This document shows positions 44,262 to 53,349 of a stretch of 64,000 bases of DNA, piece by piece. Source of the DNA: Phycisphaerales bacterium (lineage in GTDB: Bacteria; Planctomycetota; Phycisphaerae; Phycisphaerales; UBA1924); the NCBI GenBank assembly GCA_007693785.1, contig RECY01000021.1:1-64000 (forward strand), in the 5' to 3' direction. Position 1 is the first letter of the stretch. Each line of letters starts with the position of its first letter. Position numbers and translations under genes: made by a program. Below the pieces are notes generated by a model, which was not told where the DNA came from, made no database searches, and saw only the letters and a program-made list of their open reading frames with translations.

Positions 44262-44572
44262 CGTGCAGACCTCCTGATATCCGCAACGCTTATCGGTTCC
44301 GCTCCCCCTCGGGCCTGAGAGCAAGGCATGAGTCCGGCAGGATTTGCGCGGTTTTGCACCGGCGTCGCTCGCCCGAGGGCTCTCGGACCCGACGCCCGGC
44401 GCTAAACCCGTCACGCCCACGCGCCGCCGGAGGCCTCGGGGCGTTTTCTGTGTTGGAAACTGCGAGGGGATCGCAACAATTTCGTTGGCCCTAGCTAACA
44501 TGCGGCCCCCCCGTGCGATTGTCCCGGGTGGTTGCCGATCGCCGCACCCCATCGCGGAGGGGAAACGTCGCG
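44262..44572. other. Divergent regulatory region
   Basis: About 310 bp between the divergent CapD-like and PlsC-like genes. It contains the AGGAGG of the CapD-like gene near 44270 and GGAGGGG of the PlsC-like gene near 44557. No gene is seen; promoters must lie here but I cannot place them with confidence. Confidence 0.45.
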
Positions 44573-45433
44573 TTGCAGGACCTGTTCTGGTTCATCCTGG
44601 TGGTGGTGGCGACGGTCGCGGCCGGGTGGCTGGCGATCGGGCTCGGGAGGCTGATCTCGGTCTTCGAGCACGGCCCGCGCTCGGACGACCCGCTCTTCAA
44701 CATGGGGCAGCGGATCGCGCGCTGGTACGCCCGTCGCGTCCACCGGTTGGAGGTCGAGGGGTACGAGCACCTCGCGGACGCCGCCAGCCGCGAGGGCGGG
44801 ATCGTCCTCGTCGCGAATCACACCGCGGGTGTGGACCCAGTGCTGATCCAGGCGGTCGCCCCGCTGGACGTCCGCTGGATGATGGCGGAGGACATGCGCC
44901 TGCCCGCCTTGGAAGGCTTCTGGCGCTGGATGCGGATCATCTTCGTCCCCCGTGAGACCGGCGAGGAGGTCACGGCTGAGCGAGCCGGCGAGCGTGGGAG
45001 CGACCGGGGCGAGAGCGTGCGGGAGGCGATCCGTCACGTGCAGGCCGGCGGCGTGCTCGGGCTTTTCCCCGAGGGTGGGATCGAGCGCCCCGAGCGGACG
45101 CTGCTCCCCTTTATGCCCGGGCTCGGGCTCATCGTCGCCCGCACGCGGGCCCCGGTGCTGCCGGTGGTGGTGGAGGGGACGCCGCAGGTCGATCCGGCAT
45201 GGTCGAGCCTCTGGCGACGAAGCCGAAGCAAGCTGACCTTCCTCCCGGTCATCGAGCCCGACGAGTGGCGGTCACGCGGTCGCGGCGTCGCGTCCGAGCT
45301 GCGGGACCGCTACGCGGCGCACACCGGCTGGCCCACCAGCGAACGACCGGCGGGGATCATCCCCGGCAAGGGCGTGCCCGAACGTGCATCCGCACGAGCC
45401 TCCGCGCGCGGACGCCCGCCCGGGGCCGGCTGA
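44573..45433 (+). CDS. 1-acyl-sn-glycerol-3-phosphate acyltransferase-like (PlsC family)
   Basis: PlsC-family enzymes acylate lysophosphatidate or related acceptors at the membrane. The ~286-residue protein has one N-terminal membrane segment, the acceptor motif NHTAGVDP (H-x4-D) and FPEGGIERP. A C-terminal ~35-residue Arg/Ala tail is extra. The start is uncertain: TTG at 44573 has GGAGGGG about 10 nt upstream, while the GTG at 44513 has no ribosome binding site. It is a single plus-strand gene facing the TPR protease gene. Confidence 0.86.
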   Translation: MQDLFWFILVVVATVAAGWLAIGLGRLISVFEHGPRSDDPLFNMGQRIARWYARRVHRLEVEGYEHLADAASREGGIVLVANHTAGVDPVLIQAVAPLDVRWMMAEDMRLPALEGFWRWMRIIFVPRETGEEVTAERAGERGSDRGESVREAIRHVQAGGVLGLFPEGGIERPERTLLPFMPGLGLIVARTRAPVLPVVVEGTPQVDPAWSSLWRRSRSKLTFLPVIEPDEWRSRGRGVASELRDRYAAHTGWPTSERPAGIIPGKGVPERASARASARGRPPGAG

Positions 45434-45472
45434 ATTCGTGTTCGCTTTGCCGGGCGGCTGAGTCGCGCGGGA

Positions 45473-48247
45473 TCAGTGCTCGGACGCGCGCAGCTCGCGG
45501 AGGCGTTCCAGCCGGGCGCGGTGCATCGGCTCGTCCGGCTCCAGGACGGTCAACGCCCGGATGTGGCGCTCGGCCCGGGGGATGTCACGCTGCACGAGCG
45601 AGATGCGGGCCGCGAAGTCGCGGTACTCGGCGTTGAATGGGCTGATCCGCACCGCGCGTTCGGCCTTCTCCAGCGCCGGCGTCCGCGCCCCCGCGTCCGC
45701 GTACAGACGCGCCAGTTCGATCGCGTACACCGGTGAATACACCTCGCGCACGTCCAGCCACTCCAGGTGCGGGATGACGCCCTCGGGCGAACGCCCGCTC
45801 GCGATCGCCTCGCCGGAGCGGTAGAGCGTCACCAGCATCCGGTGCGGCAGCTCCGCGACCGGGCGGGCCTCGGCGTACCGCTCCAGAAGCTCCAGCATCG
45901 AGGCGTCCGGACGCCCGTTGCGGCGTTCCAGTTCCGCTCGCACCTTCAGGCCGAGCAGCTTCGGATGGGCCGGGTGCTCGTCGAGCCAGGCGTCGAGCTG
46001 GGCGGGCGTGACGCGCGGGAGGCTGTCCGCGTCGATCGTGGTGATGGGGCCGAGGTCGAAGACCGGCTCGGCGTCGGGGTCGAAGACGAAGCCGCGCCGG
46101 GCGGGGGCGTCCTGCTCGCCCTCGTCGTCGCGCATCGCCGCGATTGCCGCTCGTGTGCGCAGCGCCTCCACGCTCGGCACGCCCCGCGGCAGCGCCAGCC
46201 CCCACGCGACAACCTGCTCGCCCGCCCACGCCATGAACGACTCGTAGAAATCGGCTTCGCGCACGCCGAGCGCGTTTTCGAACGCCCGCGGCTGGAGCAG
46301 GCCCTCCGCGACCGCGTCCATAAACCGCAGCGGCGCTTCGTCGCCGAAGCGCTCGATCATGAACTCGTACATCCAGTGCGACTGCGCGTACGCCAGCGCG
46401 CGATCCGTCGGCTTCTCCGGGCGGATGAAGCCCAGGTTGATCCGGTCCATCGTGAACAGCTCGCCCGCCGCGTACGCGCCCGCGAGCAGGCGCGCGCGCT
46501 GCTCGTCGCGCGGGGCGTCCTCGAGATGCACGGCCGCCGCCTCGGTCAGCCAGTGCGGGATGCGGTTATTCGTGCGGCTCAGCGTCACGGTATGGACGTA
46601 CTCGTGACGCACCACGCGGAGCCAGTCGTACGGGCCCGTGCTCGACCGCGGCCCGCTCTTCGGGCTCTCCATCGCGATCACGCGCCCCGTCGCCGCCGCG
46701 ACGGTGAAGATCTTCGGCATCCCCGTGATGCGCACGCTGAACCACGCGTGGTCGGGCATCAGCTCGATCAGCGTCCGCTCGCTCGGCACGTGGCGGATGC
46801 TCCCAGGCGCGTCGCCGGTCACGCGCTCGTGCATCGCCTCCAGCTCCACGAGCATCTCTTCCGCGAGCACGCGGTCGATCCCCGGGCGGAACCGCACGCG
46901 GAAGTGCTCGCTGTCGAGCGTGTCGTAGGTGAGCAGCTCGGTGAACAGGCGCAGCGCATTGTCGACGCGGGTGTGGAACGGGTCGAGCCGGGCCGCGGTG
47001 CGGAGCGCGTCGAGCGCCGCCGAGTCGCGCCCCCACTGCATCTCCAGCATGCCCAGCTCGATCCACCCCTCCGCCCGGTTGGGCTCGAGTTCCACGGCTC
47101 GGTTCAGGAACGCCGACGCCTCGGCGTACTGGCGTGCGTCGCTGAGCGCCACGCCCACCGCGAGCGCCGCGTCGGCCAGCCCCGGCGAACGCTCGGCGAA
47201 CGCGTCCACACGCCGTTGGGCCTCGTCGAAGTCAAAGGCCCGAGCCGCGGCCGCCGCGTGCAGTGAAAGTGCGCCCTGGTGGTTCGGGAATCTTTCCAGC
47301 ACGCCCGCGAGCTCGCGCTCGGCGGTTTCCGGGTCGCCCACGCGCAGGGCCGCCCGGGCGCGCACGAGCGCGCCCGCGGCGCTCGGGCCCGCGTCCAGCT
47401 CGCCCGTCAGCTCGTCGAGGCGACCCGCGATCGCGGTCGCCGCGTCGAAGCCGAAGGTGTCCACCTGCTGCTCGGCGATCAAACGCCAAGCCGGCGCGAG
47501 GCGCGGGTGGTGACGCAGCGCCTCGGTGATCGCGGCCCGCGCCTCGGCGGGGTTGCTCTTGGCTTGCAGCACCTCGGCTTCCAGCAAACGCACCCGCCAC
47601 GAGAGCGGTGCCCCCTGGCGCGCCTGCCCGAGGGCGCCGATGATCCCGTGAAAATCGCCGGCCGCGTGCTGCGCGCCCTCCACGCGCGTGCGCACGAGCC
47701 CCGCGCGCAACGCCTCGACGAGGGCCGACGCGTCCTCGCCCGACATCGACGCCCGGTCCTCGACGGCACGCGCCGCCTCGCGGGCCGCGTCTTCCGTGCG
47801 GCCGAGCACGAGCAACGACTCGGCCCTCAGGCGCAACGCGCGGATGCTATCGAGATCGTTTAGCAGATCGAGCGCCGCCTCACCTTCGCCGATCGCGACC
47901 AGCGCCTCGGCACGGTCAAGCGGGTCCGCGCCTTCATCTTGCAACGATGGATGGTCCCACGCGCCGACCGCAATCGCGGCCTTGGCGGCCCAGCGCGGGT
48001 CGCTCAGGTCCGCCTCGGTCCAGAGCCCGTGCTCGAGCCGCAGCGCGCGCGATTCGTCCTCGGTCAGGAACGGCGCGGAGACGGCGCGCAGGAGCGAGCG
48101 GGCCGGCTCGATCGTGGGCGCACGAGGCGCTTCGTCGCTCGCGGGCGCGGTCGCGTGGACCTGCGCGATCGCGAGCGGGGCAGCGCTTGCGAAGACCAAG
48201 GCGGCCGCAAGCGTGCGCATGAAACCAATCGGCCCGCACGTGATCAT
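45473..48247 (-). CDS. Exported TPR protein with C-terminal HExxH peptidase-MA-like domain
   Basis: A ~924-residue protein. A signal peptide (FMRTLAAALVFASAAPLAIAQ) is followed by ~450 residues of TPR-like repeats (e.g. AEASAFLNRAVELEPNRAEGWIELG) and a gluzincin domain with HEYVHTV at about residue 548 and WLTEAAAVHLED about 20 residues later as a probable third ligand. More TPR-like repeats end the protein. It is likely a periplasmic or outer-membrane-facing protease or scaffold; no substrate is known. Its ATG overlaps the LolA-like gene stop as TGATG, so the two should be made together. Confidence 0.83.
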   Translation of the reverse strand: MITCGPIGFMRTLAAALVFASAAPLAIAQVHATAPASDEAPRAPTIEPARSLLRAVSAPFLTEDESRALRLEHGLWTEADLSDPRWAAKAAIAVGAWDHPSLQDEGADPLDRAEALVAIGEGEAALDLLNDLDSIRALRLRAESLLVLGRTEDAAREAARAVEDRASMSGEDASALVEALRAGLVRTRVEGAQHAAGDFHGIIGALGQARQGAPLSWRVRLLEAEVLQAKSNPAEARAAITEALRHHPRLAPAWRLIAEQQVDTFGFDAATAIAGRLDELTGELDAGPSAAGALVRARAALRVGDPETAERELAGVLERFPNHQGALSLHAAAAARAFDFDEAQRRVDAFAERSPGLADAALAVGVALSDARQYAEASAFLNRAVELEPNRAEGWIELGMLEMQWGRDSAALDALRTAARLDPFHTRVDNALRLFTELLTYDTLDSEHFRVRFRPGIDRVLAEEMLVELEAMHERVTGDAPGSIRHVPSERTLIELMPDHAWFSVRITGMPKIFTVAAATGRVIAMESPKSGPRSSTGPYDWLRVVRHEYVHTVTLSRTNNRIPHWLTEAAAVHLEDAPRDEQRARLLAGAYAAGELFTMDRINLGFIRPEKPTDRALAYAQSHWMYEFMIERFGDEAPLRFMDAVAEGLLQPRAFENALGVREADFYESFMAWAGEQVVAWGLALPRGVPSVEALRTRAAIAAMRDDEGEQDAPARRGFVFDPDAEPVFDLGPITTIDADSLPRVTPAQLDAWLDEHPAHPKLLGLKVRAELERRNGRPDASMLELLERYAEARPVAELPHRMLVTLYRSGEAIASGRSPEGVIPHLEWLDVREVYSPVYAIELARLYADAGARTPALEKAERAVRISPFNAEYRDFAARISLVQRDIPRAERHIRALTVLEPDEPMHRARLERLRELRASEH

Positions 48248-49152
48248 CAGCGCCCGCCCTCGCCGCGCCAGGGCTCGACGCGGACGTCCCACCCGCTCCC
48301 GGGGCGCGGGGTCTGGATGTTGAAGATGCCCGGCTCGATCTCGGCCGCCTCGTTCTGGCGCACGTCAACGAGCTGCACGAAGCTCTCGTCCCCCTCGGCG
48401 CTCACCGTGCGTGCCAGGCGAGGGAGCAGCGTGTCCGTCCGGTACCAGACCTCGACCTCGCGCGCGCTCGCCCCGGGATCGCGCGGGATCAGGCGGAGGC
48501 GGTAGGTCCCGGCTTCGCGCGTCACGAATCCCGCGAGGCTCTCGTTCAGATCCTCGGCCGGATCGACCATCGACGCCTCATACTCCGCGAGGATGTCGTC
48601 CCGCTTCTGCCCGATCGGGAGCGGGAACGGGCCCTCGCCGACCTTCAACGGGTCGAACACCTCGCCCGGCGGGACGACCTGGCGCTTGATGAACTGGCGC
48701 GAGCCCGGCGTCCGCTCGACGAACCACTCGCCGTCGAAGACGTAGTCCTTGATCTCCTCCTCGACGCGCCCGCCCTGCAGGATCAGCGTTTCGAAACGCA
48801 CCGCAAAACGTTTCATCTCGATCACAGGTCTCGGCCCGGCGGAGCTGATCAGAGTTGCTTTCTCGTAAAAGAGCTGCCCTTGGCGCGTCTGCGTGTCGCC
48901 TGCGATCGCGAACGTGCGGGTGTACTGGACGCGGGCGGTGAGATTCGAGATATCGCCGCCGGCCGACTCGAGCGCACGGAGCAGGTCGTCGACCGACGCG
49001 ATCTCGCCCGGCTCGCCTTGCTCCCCTTGCACATGGGCAGCTGCGCCGGCTCGCTCCGGCTGGGCAATCGCGGTGTGAGTCAGCGCGGGCGGGACGAGGG
49101 CGAGCACGCCCAGCGTGATCGTCGCGGCGGCGTGTCGGAACGGGGTCTGCAT
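48247..49152 (-). CDS. Periplasmic LolA-like protein
   Basis: A ~301-residue exported protein with a signal peptide (ATITLGVLALVPPALTHTAIAQ) and a beta-rich domain resembling LolA/LolB-fold proteins: LLRALESAGGDISNLTARVQYTRTFAIAGDT at the front, then DYVFDGEWFVER and VEVWYRTDTLLPRLARTV. LolA-type proteins carry lipoproteins or other lipids through the periplasm, but this group in planctomycetes is uncharacterised. ATG at 49152 is chosen as it gives a proper signal peptide. It is first in a coupled pair with the TPR protease. Confidence 0.72.
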   Translation of the reverse strand: MQTPFRHAAATITLGVLALVPPALTHTAIAQPERAGAAAHVQGEQGEPGEIASVDDLLRALESAGGDISNLTARVQYTRTFAIAGDTQTRQGQLFYEKATLISSAGPRPVIEMKRFAVRFETLILQGGRVEEEIKDYVFDGEWFVERTPGSRQFIKRQVVPPGEVFDPLKVGEGPFPLPIGQKRDDILAEYEASMVDPAEDLNESLAGFVTREAGTYRLRLIPRDPGASAREVEVWYRTDTLLPRLARTVSAEGDESFVQLVDVRQNEAAEIEPGIFNIQTPRPGSGWDVRVEPWRGEGGR

Positions 49153-49278
49153 CCGTGCGTCTCCGTGGTGCGTGGGCGGGTTGGGTGCCGAGTCACGGGG
49201 CGTCGCCTCACCCTGTGTCTCTATCGGCTCGATCGCGCCCGCGTTGCGGCATCTGAACATGATCCGTACGCGGGCGGG

Positions 49279-49785
49279 TCAGTCGTCGTTCGTATCGCCC
49301 TCGTCGTCATCGGAAAAGGGTTCTGCGGGGTTGTGCAGGGCGGTCAGGAAGTCCCGCAGGATCGTGGCGGCCGCGATCGCGTCGCGGCGGGTTTTTTTCT
49401 GCCCGTGCGTCATCCCGGTGCGGGCCATCTGCCAGTCCGCGTCGGCGGTGGTCAGGCGTTCGTCCTGAAAATGGACCCTGCGCCCCGTGCGCGAGGCGAC
49501 GCGGTCGGCCATCGCGCGCACGCGCTTCGCGCGCACGCCCTCGGAGCCGTCCATGTTGATGGGCAGCCCGAAGACCAGCTCGTCGCCCCGGTTCAGGTAT
49601 TCCTCGATCGCCCGCTCGATCTCGCGCTCCAGGCTCATCCCCCCGGCGTGCTCGATGGGGGTTTCGGTCGCGCCCGCCGGCTGCACCAGCCCCGTCACGT
49701 CATCGCCCACGGCAAAGCCCGTGCGACGGTCCCCGAGATCGATCGCGAGATATCGCAGAAGAGTCTCCAAGTAGCCATCAGCCAT
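49279..49785 (-). CDS. ruvX: Putative pre-16S rRNA nuclease / Holliday junction resolvase-like
   Basis: RuvX (YqgF) is a small RNase H-fold nuclease implicated in 16S rRNA 5' processing. The ~168-residue protein shows LAIDLGDRRTGFAVGD, FGLPINMDGSEG, DERLTTADAD and RRDAIAAATILRDF with its late Asp. The acidic tail (DDDEGDTNDD) is extra. The ATG at 49785 lies inside the family C repeat; a TTG at 49770 starting at LETLLRYLAIDLG is an alternative not dependent on the repeat. Confidence 0.93.
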   Translation of the reverse strand: MADGYLETLLRYLAIDLGDRRTGFAVGDDVTGLVQPAGATETPIEHAGGMSLEREIERAIEEYLNRGDELVFGLPINMDGSEGVRAKRVRAMADRVASRTGRRVHFQDERLTTADADWQMARTGMTHGQKKTRRDAIAAATILRDFLTALHNPAEPFSDDDEGDTNDD

Positions 49786-49859
49786 CAGGGATCAGCCATC
49801 AGTGAGGGCCAGGGACATGATCGCGAAGCCTGATGGCCGATCCCTGATCCCTGATGGCT
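49773..49859. repeat. CCATCAG inverted-pair repeat, family C, copy 2
   Basis: The left arm at 49773-49802 (AGCCATCAGCCATCAGGG...) is matched in inverse orientation at 49828-49859 (CCTGATGGCC...CCTGATGGCT) around a ~25-nt loop. It fills the gap between the mannose-1-phosphate guanylyltransferase and ruvX genes and supplies a possible ruvX start codon. Confidence 0.8.
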
Positions 49860-49868
49860 TCCCCAGTC

Positions 49869-50978
49869 CTACGTCAATTCCGGCGGCAGCCGCCCGTGCA
49901 GCAGCTTCAGCGCCTCCGCCTTCGCCTTCGGCATCACCAGCGTCGCGTCCTTCGTGCGCACGACCACGAGCCCTTCGCACCCCAGCAGCGAGACGGTGTG
50001 CCCGTCGCGCTCGCCGTCGACGATCAGATTGTCCCGGCTCTCGACCGCGAGCACGCGACCAGCGCTCACCGCACGGTTGCCCGCCTGATCCGGCGTCACC
50101 GTCTCGGCATAACTCGGCCAGCTCCCCACGTCCAGCCACGTGAGGTCCATCTCCACCGTCACCACCGAGACGTCCTTGTCGCGGCTCGCCGGCTCCATCA
50201 CGGCGTAGTCCACGCTGATCTTCGGGAGCGTCGGGTAGATCTTGCCCAAGACCTCGTCCCGCTGCTTCGTGCTCCACGCCTGCTGGATCCGGCGCAGCCC
50301 CGCGCCGGACTCGGGCTTGAACCGCTCCAAGCAGTTCATGAACGTGCGCGCGCTGAAGACGAACATCCCGCTGTTCCACCCGAAGTGCCCGCTCTCGACG
50401 TACGCCTGTGCGCGCGCCTCGTCGGGCTTCTCGACGAACCGGGCGACCTTGGACGCGAGCCCGTCGTAGCCCGGCAGCTTGTCGCCCCGCTCGACATACC
50501 CGAAGCCGGTCGCCGCGTGGGTCGGCTTGATCGCGAAGGTGACCAGGCGCGACGGGTCGTCCTCGACGAGACGGAAGCCCAGGTCCATGAGCTCGCGGAA
50601 CTTGCCCGCCGGCTCGATGACGTGGTCGGCCGTCAGGACGCAGAAGACCGCGCCGGGGTGCATGGTCTCGAAGACGGCGGCGGCAAACCCGACAGCGTTG
50701 ACCGTGTCCCGGGCCGCGGGCTCGCCCAGGATCTGATCGCCGGCGAACGCCGGGAGCGCCGCCTCGATCGCGCCCCGGTACCCCTCGCCGGTGCAGATGT
50801 ACCGCTGCTCGGGAGGGACAAGCCCCTCGAGCCGGTCGGCCGCGAGTTGGAGGAGGGACTTCGGCTCCGCGTCGCCCTCGCGCTGGATGAAGGGGAGGAG
50901 TTGTTTCGGGCGCGCCTGTCGGCTGAGCGGCCACAGCCTCGTCCCCGCGCCCCCCGCCATGATCATCGCAAAACGCAT
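49869..50978 (-). CDS. Mannose-1-phosphate guanylyltransferase
   Basis: Makes GDP-mannose from GTP and mannose-1-phosphate, a donor for glycans. The ~369-residue single-domain protein starts MRFAMIMAGGAGTRLWPLSR with the nucleotidyltransferase signature GGxGTRLWPLSR and has PKQLLPF, LTADHVIEP, FVEKPDEARA and WNSGMFVFSARTF. There is no fused isomerase domain. ATG at 50978 matches the family start. Position near the surface-glycan region fits a shared pathway, though it is transcribed with ruvX. Confidence 0.94.
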   Translation of the reverse strand: MRFAMIMAGGAGTRLWPLSRQARPKQLLPFIQREGDAEPKSLLQLAADRLEGLVPPEQRYICTGEGYRGAIEAALPAFAGDQILGEPAARDTVNAVGFAAAVFETMHPGAVFCVLTADHVIEPAGKFRELMDLGFRLVEDDPSRLVTFAIKPTHAATGFGYVERGDKLPGYDGLASKVARFVEKPDEARAQAYVESGHFGWNSGMFVFSARTFMNCLERFKPESGAGLRRIQQAWSTKQRDEVLGKIYPTLPKISVDYAVMEPASRDKDVSVVTVEMDLTWLDVGSWPSYAETVTPDQAGNRAVSAGRVLAVESRDNLIVDGERDGHTVSLLGCEGLVVVRTKDATLVMPKAKAEALKLLHGRLPPELT

Positions 50979-51024
50979 CGTGCCCGCAGGATACGCCAAA
51001 ACCCGTTCGCCCGGGCGGTCGAAG

Positions 51025-51681
51025 CTAGCGAAGGGCGTACGCCGCGGCGACGAGCGCGTCCGCGTCGGGCTCGCCCTGCCCGGCAGCGCGGGCGGCCCGC
51101 GCGACGAGGCGTTCCGCGTCGGCCCGGGTCTCGCCTAGAGCGACCATCGCCGCGACCGCCGCCTCGGCCGGGCCCGAGGGCTCCGGGGCGAAGGCCTCCG
51201 CCCCGCGTCCCGCGCCCGGGATCGGCTCGCCGGCGTCGAGGAAGAGCTCGACCTTGCCGTGCAGGTCGGTCACGATCGTCTCGGCGAGTCGTTTGCCGAT
51301 CTCGGGCAGCTCGGTCAGGGCCTTGACGTCGCGCCGCTGGATGGCGGCCGCGATCCAGGCGGGCGGGCGGGCCATCGCCTTGAGGGCCTTGCGGTGCCCG
51401 AGGCCGCGGACTTTGGTCAGGAGTTCGAAGAACTTCTGCTCGGTCGGGCTGGTGAACCCGATGAGGCGGGGCGTCAGGCTCGTCGATTGCCCCTGCGGCT
51501 CGTACTGCTCGATGGTGTGGAGCGTGAGCATGGGCGGCCCCTCGACCGCGACCACGCCGAGCAGTTGCTGGGCGAGGTGGTTTGGCAGGAGCACGCCGTA
51601 CGCGAGGGGGTGGCCCTCGGGCTGGATAAGGGCCTCGAGGCCCTCGACGGATTCGCATCGTCCTGTGAGTCGTCGGATCAC
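51025..51681 (-). CDS. ruvA: Holliday junction branch migration complex subunit RuvA
   Basis: RuvA binds Holliday junctions and recruits the RuvB motor. The ~218-residue protein begins VIRRLTGRCESVEG, close to the usual MIGRLxG start, and has the two helix-hairpin-helix units in the middle (LLTKVRGLGHRKAL, ALTELPEIGKRLAETIVTDL) and a C-terminal RuvB-binding three-helix domain (AVAAMVALGETRADAERLVAR). GTG at 51681 is the start; the long open frame upstream is not coding. It is divergent from rarA, with family B repeats between. No ruvB or ruvC is visible. Confidence 0.94.
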   Translation of the reverse strand: MIRRLTGRCESVEGLEALIQPEGHPLAYGVLLPNHLAQQLLGVVAVEGPPMLTLHTIEQYEPQGQSTSLTPRLIGFTSPTEQKFFELLTKVRGLGHRKALKAMARPPAWIAAAIQRRDVKALTELPEIGKRLAETIVTDLHGKVELFLDAGEPIPGAGRGAEAFAPEPSGPAEAAVAAMVALGETRADAERLVARAARAAGQGEPDADALVAAAYALR

Positions 51682-51728
51682 GGGCGTAGTAAAGCAGAAG
51701 TCGGGCACCGGGGCGGGATCGGTGCCCC

Positions 51729-51903
51729 GGAAACGCGGAGCCCGCCGCGGGCGGAGCTTTTCCGGGACTCGGGTGTCTTCGTTGCGGTTAGGTGTACCGG
51801 CACCGTCCGTGCCCCGGCATGGAAAAACTGCGCCGACCGCGGCGGTCGGCTGCGCGTTTCCATGGCACCGGTCGCGGAAACGCGGAGCCCGCCGCTCGGT
51901 GCC
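51729..51903. repeat. Cluster of family B palindromes
   Basis: Three related elements fill the ruvA-rarA divergent region: an exact reverse complement of 8101-8135 at 51729-51763; a longer variant at 51821-51861 (GGAAAAACTGCGCCGACC...GCGCGTTTCC, flanked by CATGG/CCATG); and a partial unit at 51875-51903 (GGAAACGCGGAGCCCGCCG). They probably overlap the promoters of both genes. Confidence 0.8.
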
Positions 51904-51918
51904 CCCTAACATTTCCTG

Positions 51919-53322
51919 ATGAGTGACCTCTGGCAGGATCGGCGGGCGGCGCAGCGTCGGCGTGCGGAGCCGCTGGCGGTGCGGGTGCGCCCGCGGACGC
52001 TCGACGAGGTGGTCGGGCAGCGCCATCTGCTGGCCCCGGGCAAGCTGCTGCGCCGGATGCTCGAGGCCGACGCGATCACGAGCCTGATCCTCCACGGCCC
52101 GCCCGGCACGGGCAAGACGACCCTCGCCGAGCTGATCGCCGGGTACACCAAGCGGCACTTCGAGCGGGAGAACGCCGCGAGCGTGGGGGTGAAGCGGATC
52201 CGCGAGATCGCGGACCAGGCGGCGGCGAGGCTCGAAGACTCCGGCCCGCGCACGATCCTGTTCCTCGACGAGATCCACCGCTTCACCCGCGCCCAGCAGG
52301 ACGTGCTGCTCGGCGACGTCGAACGCGGGACGCTGACGCTCATCGGCGCGACGACGGAGAACCCGCTCTTCGCGTGCAACTCGGCGTTGGTGAGCCGGAG
52401 CACGCTGTTCCGCCTGGAGCCGCTGACGGAAGAAGAGATCGGCGAGGTCGTCCGCCGGGCGGCGAGTGATCCGGAGCGTGGGTTCGGGAAGCTGTCGATC
52501 GAGCTGCAGGACGAGGCCGTGCGGGTGTGGGCGATGAAGAGCGACGGCGACGCGCGGCGCGCGCTCACGGCGCTGGAAGTCGCGGTGCTCAGCTCGGGCT
52601 CCGAGGCGGGCACGGGCGAGGGTCGGACGATCGTGATCGACCACGCGGTGGCGGAGGACTCGATCCAGCAGAAGGCGGCCGTCTACGACCAGACGGGCGA
52701 CGAGCACTACGACGGCGCGAGCGCGATGATCAAGAGCGTCCGCGGGTCGGACCCGGACGCGGCGGTCTACTGGATCGCGCGGATGCTGGAGGGTGGGGAG
52801 GACCCGCGGTTCATCGCGCGACGCCTGGCGATCCTCGCGAGCGAGGACATCGGCAACGCCGACCCGCGCGCGATCGGGCTCGCGCTGGACGCGTGGAACG
52901 TTGTGGAGCGCGTGGGGATGCCCGAGGCGCGGATCACGCTGGCGCAGGCGGCGATCTATCTCTCACTCGCGCCCAAGAGCAACGCGTCGTACGTGGCGAT
53001 CAAGGCCGCGGAAAAGGACGTGCGCGAGGGGCGGACGGTGATGGTACCGGTGCACATCCGCGATCCGAACTCCTCGCCGATCGCGCAGGCCGGGGAGGAT
53101 GCGAGCGTGCGCGTGCGCGACCGGCGCGGCGAGCGGTACGCCTACTCGCACGACGCGGGGAAGGTCGAGGGGCAACGCTTCGAGGGGGGCGTGACCGGGC
53201 AGGACTACCTCGGCGTGGACGCGCGGTATTACGAGCCGACCGAGCACGGGATGGAGAAGATCCTGGCGGAGCGGTTAAAGGAGATCCGGGCGATCCGGCG
53301 CAAGCTGCGGGGCGAGGCGTGA
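51919..53322 (+). CDS. rarA: Replication-associated recombination protein A (AAA+ ATPase)
   Basis: RarA (MgsA) acts at stalled forks and associates with the replisome. The 467-residue protein has VGQRHLLAPGKLLRRML, Walker A ILHGPPGTGKTTLAE, Walker B ILFLDEIHRF, sensor GATTENPLFACNSALVSR, and the C-terminal tetramer domain with YDGASAMIKSVRGSDPDAAVYWIARM and RRLAILASEDIGNADP. The ending YEPTEHGMEKILAERL matches the family. It is complete and single. Confidence 0.96.
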   Translation: MSDLWQDRRAAQRRRAEPLAVRVRPRTLDEVVGQRHLLAPGKLLRRMLEADAITSLILHGPPGTGKTTLAELIAGYTKRHFERENAASVGVKRIREIADQAAARLEDSGPRTILFLDEIHRFTRAQQDVLLGDVERGTLTLIGATTENPLFACNSALVSRSTLFRLEPLTEEEIGEVVRRAASDPERGFGKLSIELQDEAVRVWAMKSDGDARRALTALEVAVLSSGSEAGTGEGRTIVIDHAVAEDSIQQKAAVYDQTGDEHYDGASAMIKSVRGSDPDAAVYWIARMLEGGEDPRFIARRLAILASEDIGNADPRAIGLALDAWNVVERVGMPEARITLAQAAIYLSLAPKSNASYVAIKAAEKDVREGRTVMVPVHIRDPNSSPIAQAGEDASVRVRDRRGERYAYSHDAGKVEGQRFEGGVTGQDYLGVDARYYEPTEHGMEKILAERLKEIRAIRRKLRGEA

Positions 53323-53349
53323 GGGCGATCCGGCCGCATCCGCCGAAGC

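Noticed and set aside
45767-47266. 499-codon plus-strand frame opposite the TPR metalloprotease
   Set aside because: Antisense shadow of a gene with TPR repeats and HExxH motif.
49773-49859. Possible CRISPR array because of repeated CCATCAG words
   Set aside because: Repeats are an inverted pair with no regular spacers and no cas genes nearby.
51025-52707. 560-codon minus-strand frame extending ruvA upstream
   Set aside because: The part beyond 51681 is antisense to rarA and crosses the repeat cluster; RuvA begins at the GTG at 51681.
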